A stretch of DNA of 64,000 nucleotides from contig OZ244860.1 in NCBI GenBank assembly GCA_965221035.1, forward strand, positions 3,038,001-3,102,000. The letters run 5' to 3'. Both the position numbers and the translations under genes were made by a program. The notes under the pieces were generated by a model. That model did no database searches. It had not been told where the DNA came from and worked only from the letters and a program-made list of their open reading frames with translations. Below, in pieces: positions 52,673 to 62,049 of this stretch (position 1 is its first letter; the number at the start of each line of letters is the position of its first letter). The DNA comes from UBA6522 sp965221035 (lineage in GTDB: Bacteria; Pseudomonadota; Gammaproteobacteria; Steroidobacterales; Rariloculaceae).

Positions 52673-53953
52673 TCACTGTGCGCTGGGTGGGGACAGGATC
52701 GGTACCCCCGTCAGGCGCTCGATTTCCACGACGAGCCCATGGGCGTCGATGCTGGTTTCGAGCAGCTCGTTGCGTGCCTGAAGCAGTTCCGACTGCACCG
52801 CGCTCAGCTCAAAATAGCTGCTGCGCCCCAGCTCGTAGGCCCGGCGAGTATCCGCCAGGGCGCTTTCCAGCAGCGGAACCAGGCGGTCGCGAAGGGTCGC
52901 CGCGACATCCAGATCATGCAGAATCTCCTGGTAGAGAACGAACAGCGCGGTTTCGATGCGCACCCGCGTAGCCCGGGCGTCTCCCGAGGCGCGAGCCATG
53001 TCGGAGAAGGTTTCGGCGATTCGCCCCAGATGGCGATTCCGCGTGCCAATCGGTACGGAGATCGATCCGATCAGCGCCAGATCGCCGGTTGACTCGAAGT
53101 GGCGAACGCCGGCGTGGAGTTGCCAGTCCGGCCGGCTGCGCGCCTGCGCGACGTGCAGTTCGGCTTCGGCCAACCGGCGTTGGGACATGAACAGCGCGAT
53201 GTCAGGATTGTTGTCTACCCGCGCCCGCAGGGATTCCAGCGGTTCCACCGCCGGAAGTGCCTGGACATCGCCCAGGGCGCGGTGAAAATCGGGCTGCGTT
53301 TCGCCCCATTGCTCGCTCAGCCGGTGATTGGCCGAGAGCAGCTCGTGCTCGTAGTCCTCTTCCAGAAGTTGGGCCCGCACCAATCCGGCCTCGGCCCGCG
53401 ACAGTTCGGATTGTGTTGCGCCGCCCGCCGCCACGCGGGCGCGCACCGCCTCGACGGTCAGTTCCGCCAGGCGAATTGCTTCGGCGGCGTTGACCAGGCG
53501 GGCCTGGAAGGCCAGGCAGGCAAGAAAGCGCCGAGCGGTTTCCGCGGCGGCGTCCAGCCGCATGACCTGCGCCTCGACCTCGCGTACGGAGATGTCGGCC
53601 ATCGCGGCGTCAACCTGACGAAGTCGGACGCCGCGCTCCAGAATCCAGGCAATGGACAACGTGGTCTCCGCGTCTCTTGCGCCACGATAGCCGTCGGTTC
53701 CCAAGACATCGTTCATGGCCAGGTCCAGCACCGGATTGGGAGCGATACTGGCTTGCTCGTACCGGCCCCAGGCCGCGTCGATGCGGTAGCCGTTCGCGGC
53801 CAGCGCCGGATTGGCGTCCACGGTCCGTGACAGCGCCTCGTCCAGCGTGATGGACGGCAGCGCCTGCGGAAGAGCGGTCTGCGCGGTGGCGACCAGGGCG
53901 AGTGTCCCCAATGCGGGGCACAGCCAGGAGTGTGGTGCGAATCGACGCAGCAT
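52673..53953 (-). CDS. czcC: TolC-family outer-membrane channel, CzcC type
   Basis: 426 residues from ATG 53953, preceded by GGGAGATCCCTGG; longer extensions upstream run antisense through the P450 gene and are rejected. An export signal (LCPALGTLALVATAQTALPQA) is followed by two TolC repeats: ITLDEALSRTVDANPALAANGYRIDAAWGRYEQA and the second half with AELHVAQARSRPDWQLHAGV and RRAYELGRSSYFELSAVQSELLQARNELL. Forms the outer-membrane duct of the metal efflux complex. First gene of the operon; the intergenic region to the divergent P450 carries palindromes. Confidence 0.88.
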   Translation of the reverse strand: MLRRFAPHSWLCPALGTLALVATAQTALPQALPSITLDEALSRTVDANPALAANGYRIDAAWGRYEQASIAPNPVLDLAMNDVLGTDGYRGARDAETTLSIAWILERGVRLRQVDAAMADISVREVEAQVMRLDAAAETARRFLACLAFQARLVNAAEAIRLAELTVEAVRARVAAGGATQSELSRAEAGLVRAQLLEEDYEHELLSANHRLSEQWGETQPDFHRALGDVQALPAVEPLESLRARVDNNPDIALFMSQRRLAEAELHVAQARSRPDWQLHAGVRHFESTGDLALIGSISVPIGTRNRHLGRIAETFSDMARASGDARATRVRIETALFVLYQEILHDLDVAATLRDRLVPLLESALADTRRAYELGRSSYFELSAVQSELLQARNELLETSIDAHGLVVEIERLTGVPILSPPSAQ

Positions 53954-53973
53954 CCAGGGATCTCCCAATTGCA

Positions 53974-54006
53974 CGCAAGCTTGCGCACGGTAGTGAATGT
54001 ACACTA
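53974..54006. promoter_or_regulatory. Palindromes between czcC and the P450 gene
   Basis: CGCAAGCTTGCG (53974-53985) is a perfect 12-bp palindrome; TAGTG (53991-53995) and CACTA (54002-54006) form a second, short inverted repeat. A plus-strand promoter TTGCGC then CTATAC with 17 bp spacing overlaps both. These are candidates for regulator binding in the divergent control region; no regulator gene is adjacent. Confidence 0.4.
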
Positions 54007-54034
54007 TACGAGTGCCGACCGGTGACAATACCAA

Positions 54035-55201
54035 ATGCGAAACGCTCCGACTTACGAACTCGACCTGAATGAGTTCTGGCGGGATCCTTATCCGGATCTC
54101 AAGCGGATGCGAGACGATTTTCCCGTCGCTTACGTGCCGCAGTTGCGGGCGGCCTTGATCACGCGACGGGATGACATCTTCGAGAACGAGAAAAAGGTCG
54201 ATGTCTTTTCGTCGGTGCAACCGGAAGGACTGATGCAGCGCCTGATGGGCCAGAACATGATGCGCAAGGATGGTGAAGATCATGCCTTGGAACGCAAGGC
54301 CATATTCCCCGCGGTGAGTCCGCTGACCGTGAAAAACGATTGGAGGGCGAAGTTTCAGGCTGAAACAGACAAGGTGCTGGATGAGATCCATTCGCTCGGC
54401 AGGGCGGACATGGTGAAGGACGTTGCCATGCGAACCTCGGGAGAGGCTCTGAAGATCATGACGGGCCTGACCAATATCTCCTGGAGGGAGATGGACCGGG
54501 TCAGCCAGGGAATGATCGATGGCTGCGCCAATTATGCCGGTGACAGCGAAGTGGAGGCCCGGTGCAACGAATGCACGGCTTCGATTGATCGTTACATTGA
54601 TGAGATGCTGCCGGTATACGAGCGGGAGCCGGACAACTCGTTGCTTTCGGTGCAGCTTCAGGCCGGGCTGCCGGAAGAGTCCGTCAGGGCCAACGTAAAA
54701 CTGGCAATCTCGGGCGGGCAAAACGAGCCGCGTGATGTGATGGCGGGGATGGTCTGGGCGTTACTCACGTATGCGGAGCAGTACGAACTGGTCACTGGTG
54801 GAACCGTCTCCTGGAAGAATGTGTTTGAAGAATTTGCGCGCTGGATTTCTCCCATCGGAATGTCGCCAAGGCGCATAGCCAGGACCTTTCAATTGCACGG
54901 CGTGACGCTCGAGCCGGAAGACCGGGTGTTCTTCATGTTTGGATCGGCCAACCGCGACGAGCGGAAATTCGCCAGGCCCGAGGTGTTTGACGTAACGCGG
55001 GATGTCTCGGCTTCCATTCCCTTCGGTGCGGGCCCGCACTATTGTGCCGGCGCGGCAGCTTCGAGATGTCTGGCCGCCGACGTGGTTGTTCCTAGCGTTT
55101 TCGAGAGGCTTCCCGGACTGCGGTTGGCAGGAGAGGCCACGTTTGGCGGTTGGGCGTTTCGAGGCCCTTTGAACATGCCCATCGAATGGGACGTGACATA
55201 G
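54035..55201 (+). CDS. Cytochrome P450
   Basis: 388 residues, soluble class, slightly shorter than typical bacterial P450s (about 400). The heme loop is FGAGPHYCAGAAASR with the axial Cys near residue 336; the K-helix ExxR is EFAR in VFEEFARWISP. The I-helix reads AISGGQNEPRDVMAGM, so the usual AGxDT oxygen-activation motif is replaced by GGQNEPRD, as seen in a subset of bacterial CYPs. No ferredoxin or reductase gene is near, so electrons must come from elsewhere. Substrate unknown. Start ATG 54035, 81 bp from the divergent czcC. Confidence 0.9.
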   Translation: MRNAPTYELDLNEFWRDPYPDLKRMRDDFPVAYVPQLRAALITRRDDIFENEKKVDVFSSVQPEGLMQRLMGQNMMRKDGEDHALERKAIFPAVSPLTVKNDWRAKFQAETDKVLDEIHSLGRADMVKDVAMRTSGEALKIMTGLTNISWREMDRVSQGMIDGCANYAGDSEVEARCNECTASIDRYIDEMLPVYEREPDNSLLSVQLQAGLPEESVRANVKLAISGGQNEPRDVMAGMVWALLTYAEQYELVTGGTVSWKNVFEEFARWISPIGMSPRRIARTFQLHGVTLEPEDRVFFMFGSANRDERKFARPEVFDVTRDVSASIPFGAGPHYCAGAAASRCLAADVVVPSVFERLPGLRLAGEATFGGWAFRGPLNMPIEWDVT

Positions 55202-55280
55202 AAGAGGCTACAGGACAGCACCGCGCGTGTGCGCCGCTCTGGCACCATCCCGGGTGCCGAAACAACCCGCTTGCGGAGCC

Positions 55281-56779
55281 TTAAGAGCGACTGAGTCGAA
55301 TCTCCGAAAAAGGCTGAAGGCTGTCAATCGCGTCGATTCCCAGTGCGCGGTCCCAGGCAAACTGCTTGACCGATATCCCATCCGGATCGATATCCAGAAT
55401 GGTGAAGCCGTTATTTTCAACCGGCCGAACCTTCTCATCGACCGTGACGCCATGTGGCGGAGTCGCGCCAATTCCACGAGCAACGCTCGGCCAACCATTG
55501 CCGGTGCCGATCGAACCCGACAGGAACGTGTTGACGGGAGAGTCGAACATTAAATCGCCTGATTGGACGATTTGTCCGGCCGCAACCGCGTGCATGTCGC
55601 CCGAAACCACAATCGGCACCCTGGTCTTCTGGCTGGCGATGGCGGACAGGAGGCGTTGGTGTTGGTTGAACCATCCCGATTGCCAGTACGGCTTCGGATC
55701 CCCGATCCCGAGGCGGCCATCCGGCTGAAGGACATCCGGATACCACTCACCCCATTTGCCGGCCGTCCATCCCATCGGCAATGACGGTATGTGCAACACA
55801 TGCCGAGCCGTTCCTTCATCCAGAGTGCGGGCGGTGATCCAGCGCTCGGTATCTTCCTCAACGAAATTTGCCGTGGGCCCGGAAAGCGTGATGAAACGGC
55901 GAGGTGAGTCGGCCGGTTGGGTTCGGGAAGGAACTCGGGAAAGTAGAGACCCTGTTGCGCCCGGCCAAGGCGTGCGCTGAAATTCCTGGGAGGGAAGGTG
56001 ACAAACTCGTCGGTTCCCTCGTCGTTTTCGAAGTAGTCGTGGTCGTCCTGGGTGAGAATGGTCGGGACAGATCGAAAGGCAGTGCCGTAGAGACTGGCAA
56101 TCTGTTCATCCAGGCAACGTGTCAAGGTGAGCTCGTTTGTCGATCCGAAGACCGGTTTTTCCCGGTCGAACTTCCCATACTTGCCGTAGACCCGCTCTCG
56201 ATTTGCGGCATGATCTCCGCCGCGCTTTCTGGGGGAAATGGTCTGATCCCAGTAGGTTTGATCGCCTACGGCGATCGCCAGGTCCGGATCGAAATCCAGT
56301 GCTCTGTGCAGCAGCCTCTGTCGAGTGGCAACGGGCAGGAATCGCCACTCGCCATTCAGCCATAGCGCATCGTCGGGGCCACCCGCGCAGGTGTAGACCA
56401 GTACTCTCAAGCGCTCCGGCTGCGAGTCCAGTGCCGGCGCCGTGCGCAGCGGCCAGCTTTCCGCCAACGGCCCGCCGCCAGAAGTTCGAAGGGAGAGTTC
56501 GTATTGAGTGTTGCTTTCGAGGTCAGTCGCATGAAAGGACCAGAATCGGCCGATCGTGTCGCGCTGGTGGCCATTGAACTCCTTCGAACCGATCTTGAGC
56601 GAGGGAGAATGCAGCGGCTCGACGAACGACGCCTTGATGAGGATGCTATCGTGGCTTGTCAGGGGAATCAGGTGCTGGATTGGCGCTTCGGGCGAGTTGG
56701 CTTGAACGCTGCCCCGGGTCGGCAACAATGCGGAGGAGGACAGCAGGGCGGACTTGTAAAGAAATTCTCTGCGATCCAT
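55281..56779 (-). pseudogene. PhoD-like alkaline phosphatase, frameshifted
   Basis: Metallophosphoesterase of the PhoD type, about 499 codons. A Tat-like start (MDRREFLYKSALLSSSALLP) is followed by VLVYTCAGG, AIAVGDQTYWDQTI, ILTQDDHDYFENDE; the frame then breaks at about 55901-55903. The correct continuation, RRFITLSGPTANFVEEDTERW, then VLHIPSLPMGWTAGKWGEW and VVSGDMHAVAAG, runs in another frame to 55281. The total length (1499 bp) is one base short of whole codons, so a single-base deletion explains it. All active-site segments are preserved, which suggests a very recent mutation or a sequencing error. The genes downstream start 10 bp away on the same strand. Confidence 0.82.
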
Positions 56780-56788
56780 CGAAAACTC

Positions 56789-57427
56789 CTAACGGGCGCG
56801 CGGCTGCAGCAGGGACTGCCGAAATGCCTCGGGAATGAGATCGACATCCTTGCCGGCAAGAAGATAGGCAAGTTTCGCACCTTCTTCAACTTCCTCGATG
56901 CCGAAGACTGCGGCGCGTATGGACTCCGCCGCGACGACCGGTCCGTGATTGGCAATGATGATGCCGGAGTTGGTTTCTGCCTTCCTTCGGATGACCGGGG
57001 CGAGGGCCTCATCACCTGGCGGGTAGAAGGGGACTTTCGCCACGCGGCCGACCTTCATCAGAACGTAGGGTGTGAGCGGCGGAATCATGTCTTCCGTATC
57101 CACATCACGCAGGCACGACAGGCACACCGAGTAGGTCGAGTGCAGGTGCGCCACGGCATTTGTCTGTGCGTTGGCCTGGTACATCGCAAGGTGAAGAAAC
57201 GCTTCCTTGGTTGGCTTGTCGCCGTCGATCCAGGTGCCGTCCGCGTCCAGGCGCGAGAGGTTTCCCGGGTCGAGAAAACCCAGGCTCGAGTCCGTCGGCG
57301 TCATCAGGAATCCGCCATCATCCAGGCGAACGGAAAGGTTGCCCGTACTGCCCGAGGTCAGGCCTCGTTCAAACAGCGAACGACCGAGAAAGACAATCTC
57401 ATCGCGAATCTTGTCTTCGGTAGTCAC
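56789..57427 (-). CDS. otnC: 3-oxo-tetronate 4-phosphate decarboxylase (class II aldolase family)
   Basis: 212 residues from a GTG at 57427. Class II aldolase/adducin fold: SGSTGNLSVRLDDGGFLMTPTDSSLGFLDP, AVAHLHSTYSVCLSCLRD with the His-x-His metal ligands, and ANHGPVVAAESIRAAV with the third His. The TPTDSSLG block is typical of OtnC, which decarboxylates 3-oxo-tetronate 4-phosphate to dihydroxyacetone phosphate. The adjacent otnK, 19 bp upstream, supports this. A longer frame to 57511 lies inside otnK and is rejected. Confidence 0.85.
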   Translation of the reverse strand: MTTEDKIRDEIVFLGRSLFERGLTSGSTGNLSVRLDDGGFLMTPTDSSLGFLDPGNLSRLDADGTWIDGDKPTKEAFLHLAMYQANAQTNAVAHLHSTYSVCLSCLRDVDTEDMIPPLTPYVLMKVGRVAKVPFYPPGDEALAPVIRRKAETNSGIIIANHGPVVAAESIRAAVFGIEEVEEGAKLAYLLAGKDVDLIPEAFRQSLLQPRAR

Positions 57428-57446
57428 ATGCGCATCCCGATTGGTC

Positions 57447-58736
57447 CTATGTGGAGACACCGTCTCCCCGCAGTGCGGCCAGCGCCTTTTCAAAGAATTC
57501 AGGCGTTCCAAAATTGCCGGACTTCAGCGCCAGCGCATACTTGCCGGTGCCTTGCATGCAAAACAGCGCTGGAACGCCGGGGTCGATCATCCGGCCAACC
57601 GCAAGCTCCCTGGGAGCCAGCGCGGCGACCACGGCTCCCGAGGTCTCGCCGCCGGCCACGACGAGTCGATTGTAGCCGGCCTCCCTCAGCAATCTCGCCG
57701 TAGAGCCGAATAGCTCATCCAGTCGGCTTGAGACTTCCTCGATCCCGTATTCGTCCTGAATTTTTCGTATCGACTCAGGTGAGGTGGTGGAGTAGGCCAA
57801 GGGGGACTTGCCGCGATATTCGTCCAGCAAGGCGAACAGTCCGGAACTGTCCAGGCGACCCTCCATGACGGCCATGACGTCGATCTCCACCACCGGGTGC
57901 CGGCGCGCATAGGCTTCAACTTGCCTGCGCGTCGCGTTGGAGCAGCTTCCGGCGAGTATTGCCCCCAATCCATCCACCGCCAGCATACGCTCAGCGGGAC
58001 GACCTTGCCGCCTTGTTTCAGCGGGGTAATTCTGTGCAACAGCGGCGGCAATGGCCGAGCCTCCCGTGACCAGCGGGCTGTCTGCCACGGCGGCTCCGAT
58101 TTGTGCGAGGTCGTTTCCGTCGATGGCGTCCGTGATCACCAGGACGTCTCCAGCCTCTGCGCATGTGCGAAGGGCTCGGGCGATGGTCGCGACTCCATTT
58201 CGAACGATGGAGAGGGGGACGTGGCCTACGGATGACCTGGCTTGTGCACGAAGCCATCGACGAATGTCGGGGTCGGTCATCGGGGTGAGGGGGTGATTCT
58301 GCAGACCCGATTCGCTGAGCAGCTGGTCGTGAACAAACAAGTGGCCCTGGTAGACCGTTCGGCCGTTCTCCGGAACCGAAGGGCAAGCGACGACGCCTCT
58401 CACGCCCAGCCGCTCTGCCAGCGCTTCGGCCACCGGGCCGATGTTGCCTTGTTCAGTGGAGTCGAAAGTGGAGCAGTACTTGAAGACGATCTGGACCGCG
58501 CCCCGGGCTTGCAGCCAGTCGAGGGCTTGCAGCGACTGTTTTATCGCGTCATCGACCGGAATCGATCGGCTCTTCAGTGCGACGACTCCGGCATCTACCG
58601 GATTCACCGTGTCGACCTTGGGTATGCCCATGTAGATTGAAGTCGCCAGTCCACCGTCGCCATCCGCTCCGCGGGAAATTGAGTTGGCGACGTCGCCAGC
58701 CCCGGTGAAGTCGTCGGCAATCACCCCGAGCAGCAA
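57447..58736 (-). CDS. otnK: 3-oxo-tetronate kinase (four-carbon acid sugar kinase)
   Basis: 429 residues from a TTG at 58736. The N-terminal GVIADDFTGAGDVANS and FKYCSTFDSTEQGNIGPVAEAL are signatures of the four-carbon acid sugar kinase family (formerly DUF1537); the C-terminal domain has VVAGGETSGAVVAAL and GVPALFCMQGTGKYALALKSGNFG. It phosphorylates 3-oxo-tetronate at position 4, feeding OtnC. A short insertion (RGADGDGGLA) lies in the first loop. Preceded by the racemase-like gene by 6 bp, so one operon. Confidence 0.88.
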   Translation of the reverse strand: MLLGVIADDFTGAGDVANSISRGADGDGGLATSIYMGIPKVDTVNPVDAGVVALKSRSIPVDDAIKQSLQALDWLQARGAVQIVFKYCSTFDSTEQGNIGPVAEALAERLGVRGVVACPSVPENGRTVYQGHLFVHDQLLSESGLQNHPLTPMTDPDIRRWLRAQARSSVGHVPLSIVRNGVATIARALRTCAEAGDVLVITDAIDGNDLAQIGAAVADSPLVTGGSAIAAAVAQNYPAETRRQGRPAERMLAVDGLGAILAGSCSNATRRQVEAYARRHPVVEIDVMAVMEGRLDSSGLFALLDEYRGKSPLAYSTTSPESIRKIQDEYGIEEVSSRLDELFGSTARLLREAGYNRLVVAGGETSGAVVAALAPRELAVGRMIDPGVPALFCMQGTGKYALALKSGNFGTPEFFEKALAALRGDGVST

Positions 58737-58742
58737 GGCGAC

Positions 58743-59411
58743 TCACCGGCAGTTCTGTTGGAGCAGGGAACGGAGATGCTTGACCGCGGCATCCGGACTG
58801 GAAAGAACGGGCGTATCCGTGATTTGGGCGCATGCCTCCACCGCCGACGCCATGGAGAACTGGCCGAGCAGGATCGCTGAAGCGCCGCCAACGTCACCGG
58901 CAGCGCTGGCAATCAATGCGTCGTGCGTTGACAAGTCTCCCCGATGCCATGCGTCCTGCGCACCGGGAACGTACACGGTTGTCAACCGTGCCGAGTGGAC
59001 TTCCTGTTCGCATAACTCTTCAAACTCGGCGGCCATCGCGGGCCCGGCCGGCTCGAACGTGACCAGCAGTGCCAGGTCATTGCCGTATGCGATCGCGGCG
59101 CGGAACATGGCCTCATTCGGCTTGAGGATTGGAATTGCGATTTGCCTGGCCGCCCTTTCTATCGCTTCACCGAAAGCCGAGCAAGCGAACAGGACCGCAT
59201 CCGCACCGCTATCGCATGCGTAATTTGCAAGACCCTGAATCCTGTCACAGAGGTCGTCAGTCAGGTGCGGCTGGCGCCGGCGATCCCTCGACAGGCCATC
59301 GTCCATGATATTCGTGACCTCCGCCTCGCTCCATCCCCGCTCAAACGCCTCGGCGATTGACGTTGTCGATGCGGGTGTGGCGTGAATGACTGTAATTCTG
59401 CTGCGGTGCAT
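58743..59411 (-). CDS. Asp/Glu/hydantoin racemase-family protein
   Basis: 222 residues from ATG 59411 (MHRSRITVIHATPAS). One catalytic-type Cys is present in AVLFACSAFGEAIE; the second Cys usual for racemases is replaced in ILLGQFSMASAVEA, so a two-base racemisation is doubtful. Such single-Cys members may isomerise or decarboxylate. It lies inside the sugar-acid operon, between the dehydrogenase gene and otnK, and probably acts on an oxo or hydroxy acid intermediate; that is inference. Longer frames upstream overlap the dehydrogenase gene. Confidence 0.75.
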   Translation of the reverse strand: MHRSRITVIHATPASTTSIAEAFERGWSEAEVTNIMDDGLSRDRRRQPHLTDDLCDRIQGLANYACDSGADAVLFACSAFGEAIERAARQIAIPILKPNEAMFRAAIAYGNDLALLVTFEPAGPAMAAEFEELCEQEVHSARLTTVYVPGAQDAWHRGDLSTHDALIASAAGDVGGASAILLGQFSMASAVEACAQITDTPVLSSPDAAVKHLRSLLQQNCR

Positions 59412-59421
59412 CGGGCAATGG

Positions 59422-60486
59422 TCAAAGAATTCCTGCGACCGCCTCGGCGAACTCGGTGGTCGATGCGCTGCCCCCAAGGTCCCTTGTCCTGGCGTCGGGA
59501 TTCTTGAGCGCCTCGTCGACGGCCTCGCTCATGGCGCTCCCGGCTTCCAGGAATTTTGGCAGATCCCTGTTGTCGCCCACCCATGACAAGAGCATGGCAA
59601 TCGACAACATCATGGAGGTCGGGTTCGCAATGTCCTTGCCGGCTATGTCCGGTGCCGAACCATGCTGCGCCTGGGCGCAGCAAAGCGTGTCGCTGGCCAT
59701 CACGGAGCCGGCCAATCCAAGGCTGCCTGACAATTCACTCGTCAAGTCGCTCAGAATGTCTCCGTAGAAATTCGTGGCGACGAGAACATCGAATTGCTCA
59801 GGATTGCGCACCAGGTGAGCCGTGGCCGCGTCCACGAGAAGATCATCGAGTCGGACTTCCGGAAATTCCCTTGCGACATCTCGGACAGCCTCGAGAAACA
59901 GGCCGTCCGTCATGTGGAAACTGTTGACCTTGTGTATCGCGGTGACTTTCTTCCTGCGGATCATCGCCCACTCGAACGCACGCCGCGCAATGCGTTCGCT
60001 GCAACGGCGCGTGATCTTGCGCGTGGACAAGGCCATGTCCGGATTCGGCATGACTTCGCCCCATCCACGGGTCATGTTGCGGTCAGGATAAAAGCCCTCG
60101 GTGGCTTCGCGCATGATGACGAGGTCCATGGTCTTGCCCGGTGCGAGATTGGTGGGCAGGAACGGGCGCGTACGCGCCGGGCGGATGTTCGCATACAGGT
60201 CCAGGCCGACTCTGAATGCGGCGGAAACGTTTCGTCCGCCTTGCTCCGGGGGCGGGTAGTCGGCGTGTGACTGGGTACCGAGTATGATGCCGTCATGGTT
60301 GGCCGCCCTCTCCAGCACTTCTTCTCGCAGAGTGGTACCGTGCTTTTCGAGACTTGCAAAACCAACATCGTCATGCTCGTACTCAAGGCCGAGGTCATAC
60401 TTCCTGGCCAGTGCGTCAAGCACCGTGATGGACGCATCGACAATCTCGGGACCTATGCCGTCGCCAGGTAAGACCAGGAACTTCAT
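59422..60486 (-). CDS. Isocitrate/isopropylmalate dehydrogenase-family enzyme (malate/tartrate type)
   Basis: 354 residues. Beta-decarboxylating NAD-dependent dehydrogenase: LVLPGDGIGPEIVDA, REATEGFYPDRNM with the conserved Tyr, IHKVNSFHMTDGLF with the catalytic Lys, DVLVATNFYGDILSDLTSEL with metal-binding Asp residues, and GSAPDIAGKDIANPTSMML. Context (otnK, otnC, tctCBA) favours a four-carbon hydroxy-acid substrate such as tartrate or a tetronate rather than isopropylmalate. First gene of the minus-strand operon; the ATG at 60486 faces tctC. Confidence 0.83.
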   Translation of the reverse strand: MKFLVLPGDGIGPEIVDASITVLDALARKYDLGLEYEHDDVGFASLEKHGTTLREEVLERAANHDGIILGTQSHADYPPPEQGGRNVSAAFRVGLDLYANIRPARTRPFLPTNLAPGKTMDLVIMREATEGFYPDRNMTRGWGEVMPNPDMALSTRKITRRCSERIARRAFEWAMIRRKKVTAIHKVNSFHMTDGLFLEAVRDVAREFPEVRLDDLLVDAATAHLVRNPEQFDVLVATNFYGDILSDLTSELSGSLGLAGSVMASDTLCCAQAQHGSAPDIAGKDIANPTSMMLSIAMLLSWVGDNRDLPKFLEAGSAMSEAVDEALKNPDARTRDLGGSASTTEFAEAVAGIL

Positions 60487-60623
60487 GCTAATTCATTGCC
60501 TTGGCGGGTGAATGTGGTTTCATATTGGCCATAGTGATAACAAAAAACAATATGTTCGGACAAGTGGGCTTCTCGGTGATACATTTTGCACTTTTTAGCT
60601 TAAAAAGCCATAATTTTGGTGCC
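60487..60623. promoter_or_regulatory. Divergent control region with two inverted repeats
   Basis: 137 AT-rich bases between the dehydrogenase gene and tctC. CATATTG (60521-60527) pairs with CAATATG (60548-60554), and CTTTTTA (60591-60597) with TAAAAAG (60601-60607). The FCD-domain (GntR-type) regulator encoded at the end of the window is a natural candidate to bind here, controlling both catabolic and transport operons. Confidence 0.45.
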
Positions 60624-61574
60624 ATGTTTCGCTTGGGCAGTATTTTTTTCCTGTTTTTTGCGCTCGCGGAGGTCGACGCGCAATCCGCATATCCATCAGG
60701 GCCCTTGACCTACACCATCGCGTTCGGGCCGGGAGGCGGCAACGACCTGATGTCCCGGACCGTCGTCGACATCATCAGGCAGTACGATTTGTACAAGGAT
60801 CAGCATATTCGGGTGGAGAATCGCCCTGGCGGCAGCGGTGCAATCGGATTTGGCATCGTAGCCCGCCAGGAAGGGAATGCCTACGCCATCACATCCACCA
60901 GCGGAAATTTCCTGGCAACCCCGATCATTTCGGATACGGGCTGGACCTACCGCGACTTCACCCCGATCGGCCTGCTCGCACAGGACGCTCTGTTTCTCGT
61001 CGTGCGGTCTGATTCCGCCTTCAATTCGCTTGAAGACTTTGTGGTTCAGGCCAGGCGGACAGACATGAAGGTTGGGGGTACCGGCGCGACCGGGCCGGAT
61101 CGAGTCGTTGCGGGTCTGTTGGCCGAAGCCGCGAACATTCGCTTTACCTACGTTCCGTTTCAGAATGGATCGGGACTGGTAACCGGCCTCACGTCCAGGA
61201 GTCTCGACGCGCTTGTCGCAAACCCATCGGAGGTGATGGGCCAGGTGGCGGCCGGGAATTTCCGGGTGCTCGGCTACTCCGGCGAGTCAAGGAGCACGGC
61301 GTATCCGGAAGTGAAAACATTCATCGAGCAAGGCTACGAGGTCGAGTTAGCACTGCCTCGGGGTATCGTAATGCCGGGCGGGATCCCGCCACACGTGCGC
61401 GATTGGTGGGTGGCGGTGCTCAAGGAGGTCGTCTCAACCGAAGAATGGCGGCAATACCTGGATTCCAACAGCTTGTCGGCCGCCGAACTGTGGGGAAACG
61501 AGTTCGGAGACTTCCTGGATGCGACCGACTCGGAATATCGTCGCGTCCTGAAGGCCTTTCGGATCATTCAGTGA
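60624..61574 (+). CDS. tctC: Tripartite tricarboxylate transporter substrate-binding protein
   Basis: 316 residues from ATG 60624, starting with an export signal (MFRLGSIFFLFFALAEVDAQ). The Bug/TctC fold is clear: LTYTIAFGPGGGNDLMSRTVVDII, RVENRPGGSGAIGFGIVAR, YRDFTPIGLLAQDAL and MKVGGTGATGPDR. Periplasmic binder delivering an organic acid to TctAB. It is the first of three transporter genes. The link to the sugar-acid genes across the divergent promoter suggests the ligand is their substrate. Confidence 0.9.
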   Translation: MFRLGSIFFLFFALAEVDAQSAYPSGPLTYTIAFGPGGGNDLMSRTVVDIIRQYDLYKDQHIRVENRPGGSGAIGFGIVARQEGNAYAITSTSGNFLATPIISDTGWTYRDFTPIGLLAQDALFLVVRSDSAFNSLEDFVVQARRTDMKVGGTGATGPDRVVAGLLAEAANIRFTYVPFQNGSGLVTGLTSRSLDALVANPSEVMGQVAAGNFRVLGYSGESRSTAYPEVKTFIEQGYEVELALPRGIVMPGGIPPHVRDWWVAVLKEVVSTEEWRQYLDSNSLSAAELWGNEFGDFLDATDSEYRRVLKAFRIIQ

Positions 61575-61593
61575 CGCGCCGGTCCGCACCCTG

Positions 61594-62049
61594 ATGCGAT
61601 TTGTCTTCTCCCTGGTTTTTCTGACATTTTCGCTTCTCTACACGGGATACGGACTGTACTCGCTGGACTTTGTCGATGCGACGGGCCGTCCTGGTTCCGG
61701 CTTCTTCCCCATGATGGTCGGAACGCTCCTGGTGATCACCACCGCGATCAACAGCCTTTCCGAATTCCGGCATCGACAGTCCGCTGAGCTGGCGGCCAAT
61801 CGGCGCGACGTCGCCGCAATGGCGGGATTGATTACCCTTTTCCTGGTGCTCCTGCCGGTTCTGGGCAGCGTGCTCACCATTCTTGTCTTCTCGGGTGCCT
61901 ATTTGCATCGATTCAACAAGGGCCGGGCCGTTTTCAACGCGTTGTACGCCGTCGTGTTCTCGGCAGTAGTGTTCGCGCTATTCGAAATTCTTCTGCAGGC
62001 CGGCCTTCCCAGGGGCGTGTTGGCCCCGCTTTACCTGCGTTTCCAATGA
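61594..62049 (+). CDS. tctB: Tripartite tricarboxylate transporter small membrane subunit
   Basis: 151 residues, four predicted membrane segments (FVFSLVFLTFSLLYTGYGLY, MMVGTLLVITTAINSL, MAGLITLFLVLLPVLGSVLTILVFSGAYL and the final hydrophobic stretch). DATGRPGSGFFPMMVG after the first segment is the usual TctB motif. ATG at 61594, 19 bp after tctC; the last codons overlap tctA (ATGA). Confidence 0.87.
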   Translation: MRFVFSLVFLTFSLLYTGYGLYSLDFVDATGRPGSGFFPMMVGTLLVITTAINSLSEFRHRQSAELAANRRDVAAMAGLITLFLVLLPVLGSVLTILVFSGAYLHRFNKGRAVFNALYAVVFSAVVFALFEILLQAGLPRGVLAPLYLRFQ

